DNA of 64,000 bases from Streptomyces sp. HUAS CB01. GTDB lineage: Bacteria > Actinomycetota > Actinomycetes > Streptomycetales > Streptomycetaceae. The stretch spans positions 3,018,501 through 3,082,500 of the forward strand of contig NZ_CP129137.1 in assembly GCF_030406905.1 (NCBI RefSeq), in the 5' to 3' direction. A model generated the notes under the pieces. That model ran no database searches. It saw only the letters and a list, made by a program, of their open reading frames with translations, and had not been told where the DNA came from. This document shows positions 61,611-64,000 of the stretch, in pieces. Every line of letters begins with the position of its first letter. Within the stretch, counting starts at the first letter, position 1. Position numbers and translations under genes: made by a program.

Positions 61611-61729
61611 GTTCGGCGGTGTCCTACTCTCCCACAGGGTCCCCCCTGCAGTACCATCGGCGCTGAAAGGCTTAGCTTCCGGGTTCGGAATGTAACCGGG
61701 CGTTTCCCTAACGCTATGACCACCGAAAC
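61611..61729 (-). rRNA. rrf: 5S ribosomal RNA
   Basis: The minus strand begins GTTTCGGTGGTCATAGCGTT and ends GGACACCGCCGAAC, with complementary termini and the internal CCGAACCCGGAAGCTAAGCC that identify actinobacterial 5S rRNA (119 nt). It is the last gene of the rRNA operon. The 87 bp to 23S rRNA hold no tRNA. Confidence 0.97.
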
Positions 61730-61816
61730 ACTATGAAGATGTCGAACCGGCCGACCACCACGTGGTCTCGGCATGTTCGTTACTTCAGAACTAACACAGT
61801 GGACGCGAGCAACTGA

Positions 61817-64000
<2,184 letters not shown>

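Noticed and set aside
61730..61816. tRNA in the 23S-5S spacer
   Set aside because: The 87-bp spacer shows no cloverleaf or T-loop sequence.

Overview
The window is chromosomal DNA of a Streptomyces. The evidence is very high G+C with strong third-codon-position bias, the gene order prfB-pkaB-pkaA as described in S. coelicolor, the actinobacterial block mtrA-mtrB-lpqB, a 180-kDa-class NAD-glutamate dehydrogenase, Rv3235-like and LpqB families, and an rRNA operon end of Streptomyces type. Most of it is core chromosome. The first 12.5 kb look like an accessory insertion.

Layout. 1-12.5 kb: a decayed tyrosine integrase (frameshift plus loss of a catalytic Arg), then, on the minus strand, a LamG-type secreted protein, a 2,321-residue secreted RHS/YD polymorphic toxin ending in a Hint protease and a PD-(D/E)XK-like nuclease tip, and a small candidate immunity gene. 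G+C drops at the toxin tip and immunity gene. 12.6-21.1 kb: release factor 2, two Hanks-type Ser/Thr kinases (PkaB, PkaA) and a divergent FHA/FtsK-like ATPase. 21.3-25.1 kb: a sugar ABC importer (lipoprotein and two permeases, no ATPase), whose first permease carries an unusual inserted domain. 25.2-32.2 kb: a surface-polysaccharide-like group: methyltransferase, GT2 glycosyltransferase, TetR regulator, Wzm/Wzt-type exporter and a frameshifted multi-spanning GT87-like protein.

32.2-48.9 kb: NAD-glutamate dehydrogenase, PfpI-like protein, HAD hydrolase, DUF6912-like protein, Rv3235-family protein, a 1.5-kb gene-free repeat array, secA, GNAT acetyltransferase, a YcaQ/AlkX-type DNA glycosylase, a NarL-type response regulator and hpf. 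49.2-55.9 kb (minus strand): mtnA-mtrA-mtrB-lpqB-comF, tightly packed at the front, with the envelope-sensing two-component system and its lipoprotein at its centre. 56.1-61.5 kb: a translationally coupled plus-strand operon of two membrane proteins, DUF4350, MoxR AAA+ ATPase and DUF58. 61.6-64 kb: 5S rRNA and the 3' two thirds of 23S rRNA on the minus strand, converging on that operon.

The most system-like discovery candidate is the LamG + RHS-Hint-nuclease + immunity locus, with an SOS-box-like palindrome in front and a hairpin between its two large genes. Next come the repeat array before secA, the permease with an inserted regulatory-like domain, and a pair of DnaA-box-like sites in the lpqB-comF gap. 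All functional statements rest on reading the sequence and knowledge of families; no database search was run.
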